Made by a program: the position numbers and the translations under genes
Source of the DNA: CAYORM01 sp964406375
GTDB lineage: Bacteria > Pseudomonadota > Alphaproteobacteria > DSM-16000 > Inquilinaceae
Direction: 5' to 3'
Length of the DNA stretch: 54,925 bases
Assembly: GCA_964406375.1 (NCBI GenBank)
Contig: CAYORM010000018.1
Coordinates: forward strand, 1-54,925
In this document: positions 40,657 to 51,200 of the stretch, one piece after another
Layout: every line of letters starts with the position of its first letter
How positions within the stretch are numbered: the first letter of the stretch is position 1
Notes under the pieces: model-generated
Seen by the model: the letters and a program-made list of their open reading frames with translations, nothing else
Databases searched by the model: none
What the model was told of the DNA's origin: nothing

Positions 40657-43598
40657 GCGGCGTCGCCACCATCCCGGCCGGCGCGGGCTTCCTTGACGCA
40701 CTCGCGCGCGGGCTGCTCGACGGGGTCGCGGGCGGGGCGCCTGCCGCGGATCCGCTGGCCCTGGGCGAGACCGTGCTGCTCCTGCCCGGCCGCCGCGCGG
40801 TGCACGGGCTGCGCCGTGCCTTTCTGCGTGCGACCGGTGGCGCCGCGACCCTCCTGCCGCGGATGATGCCGGTGGGTGCGATCGATCCCGACATCGCCGG
40901 CTTCGCCGCGCCGGAGCTGCCAGCGGTTGCCGCGGCACTCGAGCTGCCGCCGCCGATCCCCGCTGCCGAGCGGCACATCCTCCTGACCCGGCTGGTCGCT
41001 GCCGCCGATGCCGCGATCGGCATCGACCAGGCCGCGCGCCACGCCGCCTTTCTCGCCCGGCTGCTCGACGAGGTGGCGGCGGAGGAGCTCGATTTCGACG
41101 GGCTCGCGCGGATCGTACCGGCCGAGCATGCCGCCCATTGGCAGGACACGCTGCGCTTCCTCGAGATCGTCACCCGCGCCTGGCCCGCCATCCTCGCCGA
41201 GCGCGGGATGACCGATCCCGGCCGCCACGCCGCGGCGATGCTCGACGCCCTCGCCGCCGCCTGGACGGCGAACCCGCCATCGACTCCGGTCATCGCCGGC
41301 GGCTTCGTCGGCACGACGCCGGCGCTGCGCCGTCTCCTCGCGACGGTGGCCGGCCTGCCGGCAGGGCGCGTCGTCCTGCCCGGGCTCGACCGAGAGATGG
41401 AGGACCGTGACTGGCAGGCGATCGACGCGACGCATCCGCAACGCCCCCTCAAGCTGATTCTCGACTCGATCGGGATCGACCGCAGCGCGGTCGAGGATTG
41501 GCCGGTAGCCGAGAGCGGCCCTTGCGGCCGCGACGCGCTCTTGCGGGAGGTGATGCGCCCGGCCGCGACGTCCGAAGCCTGGCGCGCGGCGACGCTGCCG
41601 GCCGAGGCCGTCGCCGGCCTCCTGCGCATCGACTGCGCCACGGCGCGCGAGGAGGCGGAGGTCGTCGCCCTCGCCCTCCGCGAGGTGCTGGAGATCCCGG
41701 GCCGCACCGCGGCGCTGGTCACCGCCGATCGCACGCTGGGCCGGCGCGTCGCCACCCAGCTCGCCCGCTGGCGCATCGAGGTCGATGATTCGGCCGGCCG
41801 GCCGTTGCGCGAGACGGAGATCGGCGCCTTTCTCGAGCTGCTCCTCGACTGCGCCGCGTCGGGCGCGGCGCCGCTGGCGCTGCTCGCCCTGCTGAAGCAC
41901 CCTCTCACCGCCCTTGGCAACGCGCCGGCCGCAACGCGCGCCGCCGCCCGCGCGCTCGAGCGTGCAGCGTTGCGCGGCATCGCGCCGGCGCCCGGCCTTG
42001 ACGGGCTGGCCGCCGCGCTGCCGCCCGATCCACCGGCCGCCATCACCGCGCTCCTCGCCGCGCTGCGCACTGCCCTCGCCCCGCTCGCCGAGGCGCTCGC
42101 CATGCCGGCGATCGAGCCGGCCGAGCTGCTGTCGCGACAGATCGCTGCCGCAGAGGCCTTCGCCCGCACCGATGGCGAGACGGGTGCCGAACGGCTCTGG
42201 CGCGGCGAGGCGGGCGAGACGGCGCAGGCATTCCTGGCCGAGATCATGCCGGCGCTGCGCGAGATGCCGTCGATGGCCGGCCGCCACTGGCCGGGCTTCT
42301 TCGCCGCTCTCGCCGAGCCGATCGCGGTGCGCCCGCTCTGGGGCACGCATCCCCGCCTCGCGATCCTCGGCCCTCTCGAGGCGCGACTCGAGCGTTTCGA
42401 CCGCACCATCCTCGGCGGCCTCAACGAGGGGACCTGGCCGGCCGTGCCGCCCGCGGATCCCTGGATGTCCCGGCCGATGCGGCAGGCCTTCGGCCTGCCG
42501 CCGCGCGACGAGGCGATCGGCCGTTCGGCACATGATTTCAGCCTCGCCGCGGCAGGGGCCGATGTCATGCTGATTCGCGCCGACATGGTCGAGGGTACGC
42601 CGACCGTACCCTCGCGCTGGCTGATGCGGCTTGACGCGGTACTTGCGGGCACAGGCCTCGCCCTCGACCGGACGGCCGCCCGCCACTGGCGTGCGCTCGC
42701 TGCGATGCTCGACACCGCGCCCGCCGTCCGGCCGGTCGAGCCGCCCCGCCCCGCACCACCCCTCGCCGCGCGGCCGCGCCGCTTCTCGGTCAGCGACGTG
42801 GCGACGCTGATGGTCGATCCCTACGCGCTCTACGCCAAGCGGATCCTGCGCCTCACCCCGCTCGAGGAGATCGAGCTCGATCCCACCGCCGCCGATCGCG
42901 GCACGGTGATCCATGCCGCGCTCTTTGAGTTCCTGCTCGATTGCGGTGACGGCCCCCTGCCGCATGACGCACTCGACCGGCTGCTCGCTGCGGGACGGCG
43001 CGCCTTCAGAGAGACGCTACCCGACCGGATCGAGATCGAGACCTTCTGGTGGCCGCGTTTCGAACGCATCGCGGCGTGGTTCGTCGAGGCGGAGGCCAAG
43101 CGCCGCACGACGCATCGCCCGGTCGGGCTCGAGGTGAAAGGCAGCCTGACGCTCGACCTGCCCGGCGGTCCGGTCGTCCTCACCGCCCGCGCCGACCGCG
43201 TCGACCGGGACGGAGACGGGCGGCTGGTGATCGTCGATTACAAGACCGGCACCACGCCGTCGCCCAAGCAGGTCGAATCCGGCTTCGCCCCACAGCTTCC
43301 CCTCGAGGCGGCGATCGCCCGCGCCGGCGGCTTCACCGGCGTTCCGGCCACGCCGGTCGCGGCGCTCGAGTACTGGCGGCTGTCCGGCGCGGCCACGCCC
43401 GGGCAGATCCGTGTTATCGGCGACGATGCCGATGCGCTGGCCCTCGGCGCGCTCGACGGCCTCATCGCGGTCCTCGCGCCCTTCGACGATCCGACGACAC
43501 CCTATCTGTCGCAGCCGCGCCGCACGCCGCCACGCTTCTCCGACTACGCGCATCTCGCCCGGGTCAAGGAATGGGCGAGCGAGGAGGACACCGAATGA
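40653..43598 (+). CDS. addB: Double-strand break repair protein AddB, alphaproteobacterial type
   Basis: The second subunit of the AddAB helicase-nuclease that resects double-strand breaks for RecA loading. The 981-residue protein starts MSGVATIPAGAGFL and follows the alphaproteobacterial AddB pattern. The inactive helicase-like N-terminus includes LLPGRRAVHGLRRAFL and TLLPRMMPVGAIDPD. The C-terminal nuclease has RADRVDRDGDGRLVIVDYKT, with the D...YKTG motif, and SVSDVATLMVDPYALYAKR. The stop overlaps the addA start by 4 bases. Confidence 0.94.
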   Translation: MSGVATIPAGAGFLDALARGLLDGVAGGAPAADPLALGETVLLLPGRRAVHGLRRAFLRATGGAATLLPRMMPVGAIDPDIAGFAAPELPAVAAALELPPPIPAAERHILLTRLVAAADAAIGIDQAARHAAFLARLLDEVAAEELDFDGLARIVPAEHAAHWQDTLRFLEIVTRAWPAILAERGMTDPGRHAAAMLDALAAAWTANPPSTPVIAGGFVGTTPALRRLLATVAGLPAGRVVLPGLDREMEDRDWQAIDATHPQRPLKLILDSIGIDRSAVEDWPVAESGPCGRDALLREVMRPAATSEAWRAATLPAEAVAGLLRIDCATAREEAEVVALALREVLEIPGRTAALVTADRTLGRRVATQLARWRIEVDDSAGRPLRETEIGAFLELLLDCAASGAAPLALLALLKHPLTALGNAPAATRAAARALERAALRGIAPAPGLDGLAAALPPDPPAAITALLAALRTALAPLAEALAMPAIEPAELLSRQIAAAEAFARTDGETGAERLWRGEAGETAQAFLAEIMPALREMPSMAGRHWPGFFAALAEPIAVRPLWGTHPRLAILGPLEARLERFDRTILGGLNEGTWPAVPPADPWMSRPMRQAFGLPPRDEAIGRSAHDFSLAAAGADVMLIRADMVEGTPTVPSRWLMRLDAVLAGTGLALDRTAARHWRALAAMLDTAPAVRPVEPPRPAPPLAARPRRFSVSDVATLMVDPYALYAKRILRLTPLEEIELDPTAADRGTVIHAALFEFLLDCGDGPLPHDALDRLLAAGRRAFRETLPDRIEIETFWWPRFERIAAWFVEAEAKRRTTHRPVGLEVKGSLTLDLPGGPVVLTARADRVDRDGDGRLVIVDYKTGTTPSPKQVESGFAPQLPLEAAIARAGGFTGVPATPVAALEYWRLSGAATPGQIRVIGDDADALALGALDGLIAVLAPFDDPTTPYLSQPRRTPPRFSDYAHLARVKEWASEEDTE

Positions 43599-46500
43599 GC
43601 GACGGGCTCGACCTGCGCGAAGCGGAGCGCGTCGCGATGCCCGCCGGCGATGCCGCGCCGCCCGATCCGGCCACCCGCCAGCGCCAGGCCGCCGATCCCA
43701 CGGCGAGCGTCTGGGTCGGCGCCTCGGCCGGCACCGGCAAGACCAAGGTTCTGATCGACCGCATGCTGCGGCTGATGCTCGGCGGCACTCCGCCCGAGCG
43801 GATCCTGTGCCTGACCTTCACCAAGGCCGCCGCGGCGGAGATGGAGAACCGCCTCGCCTCCCGCCTCGCCCTGTGGTCGACGCTGCCGGACGAAGCCCTC
43901 ACGCGCGACATCGCTGATCTGACCGGCGAGACGCCGGTCGATGCGCAGCTGGCATCGGCGCGACGTCTCTTCGCCCAGGTCCTCGACACCCCCGGAGGCC
44001 TGCGGATCGACACGATCCACGCCTTCTGCCAGTCGGTGCTGCGGCGCTTTCCCGTCGAGGCGAAGCTGGCGCCGGATTTCGATCTGATCGACGAGCAGGA
44101 AGCGGCCGCGCTGCAGGAGGCGGCGCGGCGCGATCTCCTTGCCTCCGCCGATCCGGAGATCCGGGCGGCGGTGGCACGGATCGCCGCTGTCACCGACGAG
44201 GACGGGTTCGGCGGGATCATGGCGACGATCGTCGCCGAGCGCGGGCGGATCGCCGCATTGCTCGCTCAGCATAGGGGCCTTGAGGGGCTCGTCGCCGCCC
44301 TGCGCAGCTATCTCGACATCCCGCACGGCGAAACCGAGCGCGCCGCCATCGCGCGCTTCTGCGATGAGGCCAGCTTCGACGCCGCTTCGCTGCGCCGGGT
44401 CATCGAGGTGATGAACTGCGGCTCGAAGGCCGATGGCGAGAAGGCCGCCTGCATCGCCGCCTTCCTCGCCGCCACGCCCGAGGAACGGGCGGCGCTTCTC
44501 GCGACCTATCGCGGCGCCTTCCTGACCGGGACGGGCGAGCCGCGGGCAAAGCTGGCGACGAAGAAGGTCTTCGATCTCCTGCCCGAAGCCGAGGCGATGC
44601 TGTCGGCCGAGGTCGACCGGCTCATCCTCCACGAGGATGTCTGCCGGCGCATCCGCACCGCGGAGGCGACCGAGGCGCTGCTCGTCATCGGCGAGGCTTT
44701 CCTGCGCCATTACGCGGCCGAGAAGGCCCGTCGCGGCGCCCTCGATTTCGGCGACCTGATCGCGCGGACGGCCGCCCTGCTCAACGAGCACGGCGAGGCC
44801 TGGGTCCTCTATAAGCTGGATGGCGGCATCGATCACGTCCTGGTCGACGAGGCGCAGGACACCAATCCTGAGCAGTGGGACGTGATCCTCCGGCTGATCG
44901 AGGAGTTCACCGCCGGCGAATCGGCCCGGGAGGAGCCGCGCACCCTCTTCGTCGTCGGCGACGAGAAACAGTCGATCTTCAGCTTTCAGGGTGCCGACCG
45001 CGAGGCCTTCGGGCGATCGCGTCAGATCGTCCAGGCCCGTCACGCGGCCGCGGGCAAGCCGTTCCGGGCGGTTCCGCTCGAAACCTCCTTCCGATCGGTC
45101 GATGCGGTGCTGAGCGTGGTCGACGCGGTTTTCGCGGATGAGGCGGCGCTGCGCGGCGTCGCCGATGCGCCACCGCGTCACCTCGTCTCCGAGGCCCGTC
45201 GCGAGGATGGCGGGCGCGTCGAGCTGTGGGCGCCGCTCCAGGTCGACCCGGGTGATCCGGAACCGCCCTGGGAGCCGCCGACCCTGCAGCGCGGACCGAC
45301 CAGCGCGGCGGTCGCGCTGGCCGAACGCGTCGCACGGATGATCCGCCGATGGATCGACGACCGCGAGCCGCTGCCCTCGAAGGGACGGCCGATCAGCGCC
45401 GGCGACGTGCTGATCCTGGTGCGCACCCGCAACCAGTTGTTCCGCGAGATCGTACGCTGGCTGAAGCGGCTCGCGATCCCCGTCGCGGGCGCCGACCGCA
45501 TGGTGCTGACCGAGCAGCTCGCGGTGATGGATTTGCTGGCGCTCGGGCGGTTCCTCCTGCTGCCCGAGGATGATCTGTCGCTCGCCGAGGTGCTGAAGGG
45601 TCCCTTTATCGGCTTCGACGATGATCGGCTGTTCGCCCTCGCGCATGGGCGGGAGGGCACGCTGTGGTCGGCGCTCGCTCGCGCCGCGCAGGGCGACACG
45701 CCCGATGCCGCGGCCTGCGACGCGGCGCGTGACTGGCTCGCCGGCCTCCTCGCCCGCGCCGACCGGGTGCCGCCCTTCGAGCTCTTCGCCGGGATGCTTG
45801 CCGCCCCCTGCCCGGCCGATCCCGTCTCCGGCCGGCGCGCCATCGCCCGCCGCCTCGGGCCGGAGGCCGAGGATCCGGTCGATGCGCTGCTCGAGCAGAT
45901 GATCGCCTTCGGCAGCCGCCATCCGCCCTCGCTGCAGCGCTTCATCGCGTGGATCACGGCGGGCAAGGCCGAGGCGAAGCGCCAGCCCGAGGCAGGCGCC
46001 GGACTCGTCCGGGTGATGACGGTGCATGGCGCGAAGGGGCTGCAGGCGCCGATCGTCATCCTTCCCGACACGATCAGCATGCCGAAGAAGGCGCCTTCGC
46101 GCGCCGGCGACAAGATTCTGTGGCCGGATGATGAACTGCCGGTGCCGCTCTGGGCGCCGCGGAGCAGCGACGCGTGCGGCGCCTACGAATTGGCGCGCAG
46201 CATGCGCCACGAACGGGCCATGGAGGAGTATCGCCGCCTGCTCTATGTCGCCCTGACGCGCGCCGAGGACCGACTCGTCATCTGCGGCCATCTCGGCAAG
46301 CACGACCGGACAGCCGAATGCTGGCACGCGCTCTGCGAGGCGGGGCTGCGACGCCTCACGGCGCGGCGCGAGGATGTGGATCCGGCCACCGCTCCCCTCT
46401 ACGTTCACGAGACGCCGCAGCGTCGCAGCGTCGTACCGCTCGCCATCGTCGACCCCGCGGCGCCGGACATCGCGGCGCCGGACTGGCTGTCCCGTCCCGC

Positions 46501-47101
46501 GGCGCCCGAGCCGCGGCCGATGCGTCCCCTCACCCCGTCGCGTCCGGCGGAGGCGGAACTCCCGACCCGCTCGCCGCTGCTCGCCGTCGAGCCCGATCGC
46601 TTCCGCCGCGGCGCGCTGATCCACGCCCTCCTTCAGTATCTGCCGGGACTGGCGCCTGCCGCCCGGCAGGCGGCAGCCGCGGCCTGGGCGGCGCGGCAGG
46701 GGCTGGCGGCCGAGGCGGCCGCGGAGATCGTCGCGACGACGCTGGCGGTGCTCGAGTCACCTGCGCTCGCACCCTATTTCGGGCCGGGCAGCCGTGCCGA
46801 AGTACCGGTGACGGGCGTTTTCGGCGACCAAGTGCTCGCCGGCCAGATCGACCGGGTCGCAATCCTGCCCGACGCGGTGCTGGCGCTCGATTTCAAGACC
46901 AACCGCCCCGCCCCGGCGACGCTCGATGCGGTGGCGCCGGCCTATCTGGCGCAGATGGCGACCTACCGTGCCGCGCTGCGCGCCATCTTCCCGGACCGGC
47001 CGGTCCGCTGCGCCCTCCTGTGGACGGAAGGGCCACGGCTGATGGCACTGCCCGACGAATTGCTAGACCGTCACGCACCCGGCATCATGGCGCGATCGTG
47101 A
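43595..47101 (+). CDS. addA: Double-strand break repair helicase AddA
   Basis: UvrD-like helicase and nuclease subunit of AddAB, 1168 residues. Walker A is GASAGTGKTKVL (42-53), with motif Ia LCLTFTKAAAAEMENRL. DEAQDTNPEQWDVILRLIEE is motif II, VVGDEKQSIFSFQGAD motif III and VMTVHGAKGLQAPIVILPDT motif V. The C-terminal nuclease motif is VLALDFKTNRPAP. All motifs are intact. It forms a translationally coupled unit with addB, and trxA follows after 95 bases. Confidence 0.95.
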   Translation: MSDGLDLREAERVAMPAGDAAPPDPATRQRQAADPTASVWVGASAGTGKTKVLIDRMLRLMLGGTPPERILCLTFTKAAAAEMENRLASRLALWSTLPDEALTRDIADLTGETPVDAQLASARRLFAQVLDTPGGLRIDTIHAFCQSVLRRFPVEAKLAPDFDLIDEQEAAALQEAARRDLLASADPEIRAAVARIAAVTDEDGFGGIMATIVAERGRIAALLAQHRGLEGLVAALRSYLDIPHGETERAAIARFCDEASFDAASLRRVIEVMNCGSKADGEKAACIAAFLAATPEERAALLATYRGAFLTGTGEPRAKLATKKVFDLLPEAEAMLSAEVDRLILHEDVCRRIRTAEATEALLVIGEAFLRHYAAEKARRGALDFGDLIARTAALLNEHGEAWVLYKLDGGIDHVLVDEAQDTNPEQWDVILRLIEEFTAGESAREEPRTLFVVGDEKQSIFSFQGADREAFGRSRQIVQARHAAAGKPFRAVPLETSFRSVDAVLSVVDAVFADEAALRGVADAPPRHLVSEARREDGGRVELWAPLQVDPGDPEPPWEPPTLQRGPTSAAVALAERVARMIRRWIDDREPLPSKGRPISAGDVLILVRTRNQLFREIVRWLKRLAIPVAGADRMVLTEQLAVMDLLALGRFLLLPEDDLSLAEVLKGPFIGFDDDRLFALAHGREGTLWSALARAAQGDTPDAAACDAARDWLAGLLARADRVPPFELFAGMLAAPCPADPVSGRRAIARRLGPEAEDPVDALLEQMIAFGSRHPPSLQRFIAWITAGKAEAKRQPEAGAGLVRVMTVHGAKGLQAPIVILPDTISMPKKAPSRAGDKILWPDDELPVPLWAPRSSDACGAYELARSMRHERAMEEYRRLLYVALTRAEDRLVICGHLGKHDRTAECWHALCEAGLRRLTARREDVDPATAPLYVHETPQRRSVVPLAIVDPAAPDIAAPDWLSRPAAPEPRPMRPLTPSRPAEAELPTRSPLLAVEPDRFRRGALIHALLQYLPGLAPAARQAAAAAWAARQGLAAEAAAEIVATTLAVLESPALAPYFGPGSRAEVPVTGVFGDQVLAGQIDRVAILPDAVLALDFKTNRPAPATLDAVAPAYLAQMATYRAALRAIFPDRPVRCALLWTEGPRLMALPDELLDRHAPGIMARS

Positions 47102-47196
47102 CCTTGGTTGGAGCCGGCGGCCGGCCCATCTGATAGGTGAAACGAGAGGGCCGCGACCGGCATCCGGCAGCGCGGCCGCAAGGAGAGACCTGAGGC

Positions 47197-47517
47197 ATGA
47201 GCACGAAATCCGTCACCGACGCCAGCTTCGAGGCCGATGTCCTGAAATCCTCGGGACCGGTTCTCGTCGACTTCTGGGCCGAATGGTGCGGGCCCTGCAA
47301 GATGATCGCCCCCTCGCTCGAGGAGCTGTCCGAGACGCTCGGCTCGAAGGTGACGGTCGCCAAGATCAACATCGACGACAACCCGATGACGCCGTCGAAA
47401 TACGGCGTGCGCGGCATCCCGACACTGATGTTGTTCAAGGACGGGCAGGTCGCGGCAACCAAGATCGGGGCCCTACCGAAATCGGCCCTGTTCCAGTGGG
47501 TCGAAAGCAACCTTTAG
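47197..47517 (+). CDS. trxA: Thioredoxin
   Basis: Small cytosolic disulphide reductase of 106 residues with the active site WAEWCGPCKMIAPSLEEL (Cys31, Cys34) and the cis-proline region YGVRGIPTLMLF. It lies after addAB, as in many alphaproteobacteria, and is followed by a strong terminator. Confidence 0.97.
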   Translation: MSTKSVTDASFEADVLKSSGPVLVDFWAEWCGPCKMIAPSLEELSETLGSKVTVAKINIDDNPMTPSKYGVRGIPTLMLFKDGQVAATKIGALPKSALFQWVESNL

Positions 47518-47544
47518 TATATCGGTTACTCGCTTTTTGATAGT

Positions 47545-47577
47545 GGCCCGTCCCTTCCGGACGGGTCGCTTCTCTTT
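47545..47577 (+). terminator. Rho-independent terminator after trxA
   Basis: CCCGTCC at 47547-47553 pairs perfectly with GGACGGG at 47559-47565 across a 5-base CTTCC loop, followed by the T-rich TCGCTTCTCTTTT. It would end the tsaE-addB-addA-trxA transcript. Confidence 0.8.
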
Positions 47578-47605
47578 TGAACCGTGCGGTTTACCTGATA
47601 GCGTC

Positions 47606-47633
47606 TTGATCCGACCTCCTCCCGCGGAATAAC
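47606..47633 (+). promoter_or_regulatory. Possible promoter of the MarR-family gene
   Basis: TTGATC (47606-47611) and AATAAC (47628-47633) are separated by 16 bases, 35 bases before the start codon. Both boxes are partial matches, so this is only a plausible candidate. Confidence 0.35.
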
Positions 47634-47667
47634 ACACCGTCATACGGTTGAATGCGGGAGACAGACC

Positions 47668-48177
47668 TTGGTGGGCAAGATCGAGGGCTTGGCGGGGGAA
47701 GGCGCACGGCGCGAAGACACCGTGGCTGCGATCTTGCACTTGCTGCGCTCCACGCGCCTGCTCGTCATCTCGATCGAGAACGCGGTCCGGGCCGCCTTGT
47801 CGGGCGCCGGTGTCCTAGACCTCTCGCCGACGCATGCCATCGTACTGCTGACGGTCTCGCGCGCGGCACCCGGTCCGCTTACCATCTCCGATTTGGAACA
47901 GATGGTGGGTGGCTCGGTCCGGCAGAGCATGAAGATCCTGACCGGCCGGGGCTATGTGATCACGGCGGACGACCGCTGTGACGGGCGCATCACCCTCGTC
48001 CGGCCGACCCGCCGCGGCAACGAGGCCTGTGCGCGGATCGCAGCGCAGCTCGCCGCCACCGCGACCGGCACCGGCCCCGCCGAACTCTTCCTGCGCACGC
48101 TGCTCGACCGCTACCGCCAACCGGCGACGGCGGATGGTGGCGCGGCGCCCGCGCCTGCGAGCGTGTCGGGCGGCTGA
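47668..48177 (+). CDS. MarR-family transcriptional regulator
   Basis: A 169-residue protein. The winged helix occupies about residues 40-120: LSPTHAIVLLTVSRAAPGPL, TISDLEQMVGGSVRQSMKIL and TGRGYVITADDRCDGRITLV, including the DxRxxxxxLT-like wing. The start is TTG 47668 or GTG 47671, with GGGAG upstream. It is convergent with the RND efflux operon, which MarR proteins often control, but a direct link is only suggested by proximity. Confidence 0.85.
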   Translation: MVGKIEGLAGEGARREDTVAAILHLLRSTRLLVISIENAVRAALSGAGVLDLSPTHAIVLLTVSRAAPGPLTISDLEQMVGGSVRQSMKILTGRGYVITADDRCDGRITLVRPTRRGNEACARIAAQLAATATGTGPAELFLRTLLDRYRQPATADGGAAPAPASVSGG

Positions 48178-48201
48178 CAGATCCCGCCGTTTCGCGCCGC
48201 G

Positions 48202-51200
48202 TTATTCCGCAGCGGCGGGCAGGTCCCCGCCGCGCCCCGGTTCGGTCTTCGGCCCGTCGCCTTTCGGCGGCACGCTTTGCGCCGGGGCTGTGCCGATGGC
48301 TTCGGCATGTCGTGCCTCGGCGGCGGCCAGTTCCGCCTCAAGGCGCTTCGCCTCGGCGCCGCGTGGCGCCCTGAGGCCGCCGAGCAGCAGATAGGCGACC
48401 GGTGTCAGGAACAGGGTGAACACGGTCGAAAACCCGAGGCCGCCGACGATGATCCAGCCCAGCGCCGCCCGCGCCTCGCCGCCCGCGCCGCCGGTCAGGA
48501 TCAGCGGCACGCCGCCGGCGACCGTGGCGATCATCGTCATCATGACCGGGCGCAGACGTACCGAACACGCCTCGCGCACCGCCTCGCGCACCGACCGGCC
48601 GCGGTCGCGGAGCTGGTCGGCGAACTCGACGATCAGGATGCCGTTCTTCGCCATCAGCCCGACCAGCATGACGAGACCGATCTGGCTGTAGACGTTGAGT
48701 GAGCCGCCACTCAGCGCCACTGCGAAGACGGCCGCCGCGAGGCCGAAGGGCACCGTCGCGAGGATGATCAGCGCGCCGACGAAGCTCTCGAACTGCGCCG
48801 CGAGCACCAGCAGCACGACGAGCAGGGCGAAGCCGAAGGTCGTTGCGACGCCGCTCGCCGTCTGCTCGAGCGTTGCCGCCTCGCCGAGGAAGCGGATCTG
48901 CTGGCCCGGCGCGAGCAGCTCGGGCGCCAGCGCCTCCACCTGCTCCATCGCACTGCGCAGGTCGGTGCCGGGCGCGAGCTGCGCGCTGAGCGGCACAGCA
49001 CGGCGCTGGCCCTCACGGCTCAGCTCGGGCGCGACCGCGGTTTCGGTGACGGTGACGAGCGAGGAGAGCGGAATGACGCGCCCGTCCCCTGTCGCGATGG
49101 TGAGGCTGTCGAGATCGCCGGGATCGTCGAAGCTGCCCTCCAGCGCCTGCATGCGGATCGGGATCGCCTCGTCGCCGACGAAGATGTCGACGACGTTACG
49201 GCCGTCGAGCATGGTCTGCAGTACCGCCGCGATGCCGCCGATCGGCACCCCGAGATCCGAGGCGCGCTCTCGGTCGATGACCACGGAAAGCTGCGGCTGG
49301 GTGGTGTCATAGGCGAGGCTCAGCCCGGTCAGGCCGGGCAGCCGGTCCGCCGCATCGACGAAGCGCTCGGCGGCCATCGCCAGCGCGTCGAAATCCACGC
49401 CGGTGACGGCGAATTGCAGCCCGGTGCCGCCGCCGCGGATCCCCAGCGAATTGGAGCTGCGCAGGGCGACGCGGGCCCCGGCGATGGCGTCGAGCTTCGG
49501 CCGCAACTCCGCGGCGATCTCCTGCTGGCTGCGGGCCCGGTCCTCCCACGGGGCGAGCCCGATGATGACGAAGCCGGAGTTCGCGCCGCTCGTGCCGGCG
49601 ATGGTGAAGATCCGCTCGACCTCACCGGTGTCGAGCAGCGGTGCCACCGCCTCCTCGACCTGGCGGAGCTGCCGCCCGGTGAAGTCGAGTCCCGCCCCCT
49701 GCGGCGCGTTCACGACGATGAACATGCTGCCGCGATCCTCGGGCGGGGTGAGCTCCTCCGGCAGTGCGGTGAAGACGCCGACCGAAGCGACGGCAAAGAC
49801 GGCGCAAAGGGCGACGACCACGATCGGGGCGGCGAGCGCGAGGTCGAGCAGGCGCCGATAGAGGCCGGCGAGCGCCGTCCCGGCCCGGCCGAGCAGACCG
49901 CCGCCCCCGTCATGCGCCACTGCCGGCAGTCGCGAGGCGAGCATCGGCCCGAGGGTCAGCGCCACGAAGCTCGACAAGAGCACGGCGATCGCCATGGTGA
50001 AGCCGAATTCGGCGAACAGGCGCCCGGCGGTCCCCGGCAGGAACGAGATCGGCACGAAGACGGCGGCGAGGGTGGCGGTCGTCGCGATGACGGCGAAGAA
50101 GACCTGCCGCGTGCCGATCACCGCGGCGGCGCGCGGGCCGTAGCCCATCGCGCGGTGCCGCTCGATGTTCTCCAGCACCACGATGGCGTCGTCGACGACG
50201 AGGCCGGTCGCCAGCACCAGCGCCAGCAGCGTCAGGATGTTCAGCGAGAAACCGGCGAGCCAGATCGCCGCGATCGCGCCGATCAAGGCGATCGGCACCG
50301 CGACCGACGGGATCAGGGTCGCCCGGACCGAGCCGATGAACACCCAGATCACGCCGACCACGATCAGCGTGGCGAGGCCGAGCGTCAGCGCGACCTCGTG
50401 GATGGCGCCGTTGATGAACAGCGCGTCGTCGGAGGTGACGGTGACCTGTACATCCTCCGGCAGCAGCGCGGCGAGCTCGGCGATCGCCGCCCGGACATCG
50501 GCCGATATCTGCAGCGTGTTCGACTGCGCCTGGCGGACGATGCCGAGGCCGATGCCGGTCCGGCCGTTCATCCGGATCGTCGAGCTCTCGGCCTCCGGCC
50601 CGAAGGCGACGGTGGCCACATCGCCGATCCGCGTCACACCGTCGATCGCGATGGCGGCGATCTCGGCGGCCGTCACGGCGCTGGCATCGGCCCGGACGAT
50701 CAGATTCTGCTGGCTGGTCTCGAAGGTGCCCGCCGGCATGTCGAGCGCCGCGTCGGCGAGCGCCGCCTCGACGTGTTCGACGCCGAGCCCGCGGCTCGCC
50801 AGCGCCTGCGGGTCGAGCGTCACCCGCACGATCTCCTTGCGCTCGCCATAGACCTGGACGGTGGCGACGCCCGGCACCGCGGCCAGCCGGTCGACGATCT
50901 CGTCGTCGACGATCCGCGTCAGCTCCTCGATGGGCGTCGCCGAGGCGGTGACGGCGAGGCGCATGATCGCCTGCGCATCGGCATCGGATTTGATCACCGT
51001 CGGCGGGTCGTCGAGATCGTCCGGCAGGCGTCGTTCGACCCCCGCGACCGCATTGCGCACGTCGTTCGCCGCAACGTCGATATCGACCGAAGGGTCGAAT
51101 TCCACGGTCACCCGGCTCTCGCCGAAGCGGCTGCGCGAGGAGATCGTGGAGACGCCCGGCACCCGCGCCACCGCCCCCTCGATCACACCGGTGATCTGGG

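Noticed and set aside
43544..46624. Very long minus-strand open frame opposite addA
   Set aside because: Antisense GC-rich shadow of the helicase; composition is Arg/Gly/Asp-rich without recognisable domains.
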